This document shows, in pieces, positions 61,912 to 64,000 of a DNA stretch of 64,000 nucleotides. Source of the stretch: Prunella strophiata (taxonomy: Eukaryota; Chordata; Aves; Passeriformes; Prunellidae); the NCBI GenBank assembly GCA_036583965.1, contig JAZBQD010000001.1:21561569-21625568 (forward strand), in the 5' to 3' direction. The number at the start of each line of letters is the position of its first letter. The stretch's first letter is position 1. The notes beneath the pieces are model-generated. The model had not been told where the DNA came from, did no database searches, and saw only the letters and a program-made list of their open reading frames with translations. The translations under genes and the position numbers were made by a program.

Positions 61912-62633
61912 TGTCTTAAGGTGGAAATGGGGGTGTGTATTCTATCACCATCTGTCAGAGGTGGGGCAGTTCTTCTGTTCATTGGGCAGTTTTCTTTATC
62001 TCTCCCACAACCAATCCTCCCTCCAGGAGATATCTCCTGTTCATGGGCCATTAATTATTAATTATCTTCTGTTCATGGCCAGTGAGTGTCCCTGCATGGC
62101 TGATAAAATTCCATCATCCCACTGGGAGATGCTCTGCCCAGGGGAGGAGCCAAGCATTCCTACCTGGATAGAATCTGACCCTGGAACAGCACAGCAGCCT
62201 TTGCCCACTGCTGCATTGCCAGAGGAGCAGCTTTCTTCTCCTCTGCATTCCCAGAGGGAGAGCAGACCCATCTCCAGCAGCCCTGGAGCTTCAGAGGAAA
62301 ACTCCCCCCTTGTGCAGGATCCCTGCTCCAGCAGAACCAGCCCTGGCCCTGCAGGAGGGCTGCAGCCACCATGGGATGGGAATGGGACTGTGCCACCACC
62401 CTGACCCACAGGGGCCAGCTCCTCTTCTGACCCTGGCAGTGGTTTGGTTTTTGTACTATTGCATTTGTATTTTTATTTTCCTAATAAATAACTGTTATTC
62501 CTACTCCCATATCTTTGTCTGAGAGCCCCTTAATTTCAAAATTATAACAATTTGGAATTTGGGGTTTACTTTTTCCATTTCAGGGGAGGCTCCTGCCTTC
62601 CTCAGCAGACACCTGTCTTTTCAAACTAAGACA
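61912..62633 (+). mobile_element. Solo LTR of an endogenous retrovirus-like element
   Basis: The 722-bp element starts TGTCTTAAGG and ends CTAAGACA, giving inverted termini. A perfect 5-bp target duplication, ACTTC, lies at 61907-61911 and 62634-62638. A poly(A) signal AATAAA is at about 62482. The region upstream of it shares the motif CATCCCACTG.GAGATGCT with the LTR at 10426, and the 180 bp around and after the signal are similar in both. No internal coding region is present. Confidence 0.9.
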
Positions 62634-63533
62634 ACTTCCAACCTCAACCTGCTCTTGTCTGGAGGCAGCAGGATACAGAGTGTGTGCTGTGATGAGCAAC
62701 CAAAATTATAAACCTTAATGCCAAAGCTTAACATTATTTTAATATCATCCTAATGTCAGAATTAATCAGGTGGGGCAATACCTGGTGATTTGATTGGTTC
62801 TGACTTTTTTTATTCCTAATTATATGAGTCAGAGGTCACATATCAATATTAATTCAGAAATCCCTGTCTCTGTTCCTCCCACCAGAGGTGCAGATCTCCA
62901 AGCAGCAGCTCTGCTATAAGGAATGGCAGTTGGCACCAAGTTGCAAGAAGAAATGAAAAAGTTATCACCTCATTTTGGGATTCATGTGTGCATGGAGTGT
63001 GAAATGAGCCTTACACTCACCTTTAACCTGACCCCATGGATGGATTAACTGACAGCCTTAGCACAAGGACCTACATGGGATACACCCCCACTGCTCCTCA
63101 CTGCCTCTTGATCAAAACCTAATAATAGCAACAAAAACCCTTTCAGGGGTCAGTGACTTATGCTTCCTCTTCCCAAAAATCTTTCTCCTATGGTTTATAG
63201 CAACCCTCAATGGAATAACATCAAGCCCCTCCCAAAAGTGCTTCTTGGGAATATTTTGAGAGCGAAACACAGACAGATCAGGAAAAGCAATTGCCAAAAT
63301 TTACCAGATTTCTGCAAGACTCAGCCCTTGCAGACAACAGGGTAGTTTGGCACTGGATCCAAGCTGAATTTCACCATCATCCCCACATGCATCTTACCTT
63401 GCTTCCTCTTGCTTGGCACACAAAACACGGCATCAAGCACTAGGTGAGCTTTCAGCTACAGCTCCCAGCTGCGCCCACAGGAAAAGATGACAGGCAAACA
63501 GAAAAACACCTGGGAAAATCCCAGAGGACTTAC

Positions 63534-63704
63534 AGGGTCTGTCAGCTCTGGCAGGCTGGCCTGGTAGGTGAGGGGTCTGCAGTCCCGGGTGTTGTTCACC
63601 AGCACACAGGGAAGGAACATTGGTCCCAAATCGTCCCCATCGAGCACGTCCACGGTCAGGGTGGTCGTGCTTGTCCTCCGCTCGTTCAGGTTTTGGGCTC
63701 GGTC
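63534..63704 (-). CDS. PCDH15: PCDH15 coding exon (human exon 8 equivalent), end of EC2 and start of EC3
   Basis: This exon encodes 57 residues, from [10 protein letters not shown] to PELTDP, matching human PCDH15 residues 236-292. The acceptor reads TCCACAG before GAC and the donor reads CCT|GTAAGT; both ends are phase 0. It holds the last strand of cadherin repeat EC2 (LTVDVLDG), a non-classical EC2-EC3 linker (DGDDLGP, not DxNDN), and the first strand of EC3 with two cysteines nine residues apart that are also present in human. The codon at 63675-63677 is Arg (AGG) at the position of human Arg245, whose nonsense change is a known Usher 1F founder allele. A motif NNT at residue 272 (63594-63596) is a potential N-glycosylation site that I do not recall in human. 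The identification rests on near-identity to PCDH15 and on the unbroken frame into the next exon. Confidence 0.95.
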
Positions 63705-64000
63705 CTGTGGAGCAAACCAGGTCCATCTGGTGAGGCTTCCTGAACTTAGAATCTCCTGAAAAAAAGCTCCTAAAATCTCCTGAAAAGAACCACCCAAATG
63801 GTTTTAAGCAAGGCTGAGGATAAAACATGTAAGCATCGGAATTATCGGTGTTCTAGGAGTAATTACAGGAAGTTCAGCCTCAGAGCTGCAGCCTGAAAGG
63901 CTCACAAGTAAAATTAGGGGAAAAATTGAAGAAATACTGCAAGACATCTAGAGCTCAGAAATAATACAGCTTGGGAAAACTACAGGACTAAAACTACAAT
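63705..64000 (-). other. PCDH15 intron 7 (partial)
   Basis: Intron sequence upstream of exon 8, running off the window edge. It includes the pyrimidine-poor acceptor region GGTTTGCTCCACAG. Nothing else is recognised. Confidence 0.8.

Overview
The window is vertebrate nuclear DNA, most likely from a bird and probably a songbird. It is AT-rich intron sequence, scattered with dozens of short CR1 LINE tails (the typical avian retrotransposon) and several short solo-LTR-like elements. I saw no L1 or Alu-type sequence. Nothing prokaryotic is present, and most long open frames are chance frames inside CR1 copies, minisatellites or a polypurine tract.

The only gene I can support lies on the minus strand: nine consecutive internal coding exons of protocadherin-15 (PCDH15), read from about 63.7 kb down to 0.47 kb. 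Joined in order, they give one uninterrupted reading frame from the end of extracellular cadherin repeat 2 (EC2) into EC6. Every splice phase matches, and exon lengths agree with the human protein, so human numbering (about residues 236-666) carries over without gaps. By human convention these are about exons 8 to 16. PCDH15 forms the lower part of the hair-cell tip link, partnered with cadherin-23. The start codon, signal peptide, EC1, EC7-EC11, membrane segment and cytoplasmic tail all lie outside the window.

Layout, in gene order from high to low coordinate: exon 8 (63534-63704); a 17.4 kb intron with a solo LTR (61912-62633), a perfect 52-bp palindrome near 59.57 kb, a 6 kb stretch almost free of repeats, and CR1 clusters at 46-53 kb; exon 9 (45999-46107); a 4.6 kb intron with a 0.7 kb polypurine tract and a TA-rich block; exon 10 (41284-41396); a 13.8 kb intron with two copies of one LTR family, one of them inserted into a CR1; exon 11 (27230-27436); a 6.2 kb intron; exon 12 (20868-21002); a 135-bp intron; exon 13 (20583-20732); a 9.1 kb intron with two minisatellites; exon 14 (11292-11485), which sits between two LTR-like elements; a 4.9 kb intron; exon 15 (6260-6392); a 5.7 kb intron; exon 16 (472-551).

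I found no evidence of a new biological system. The items most worth checking are the 52-bp palindrome, the exon flanked closely by LTRs, the LTR-in-CR1 insertion with target duplications readable by eye, three N-glycosylation motifs absent from my recollection of the human protein, and several unexplained dispersed or inverted repeats.
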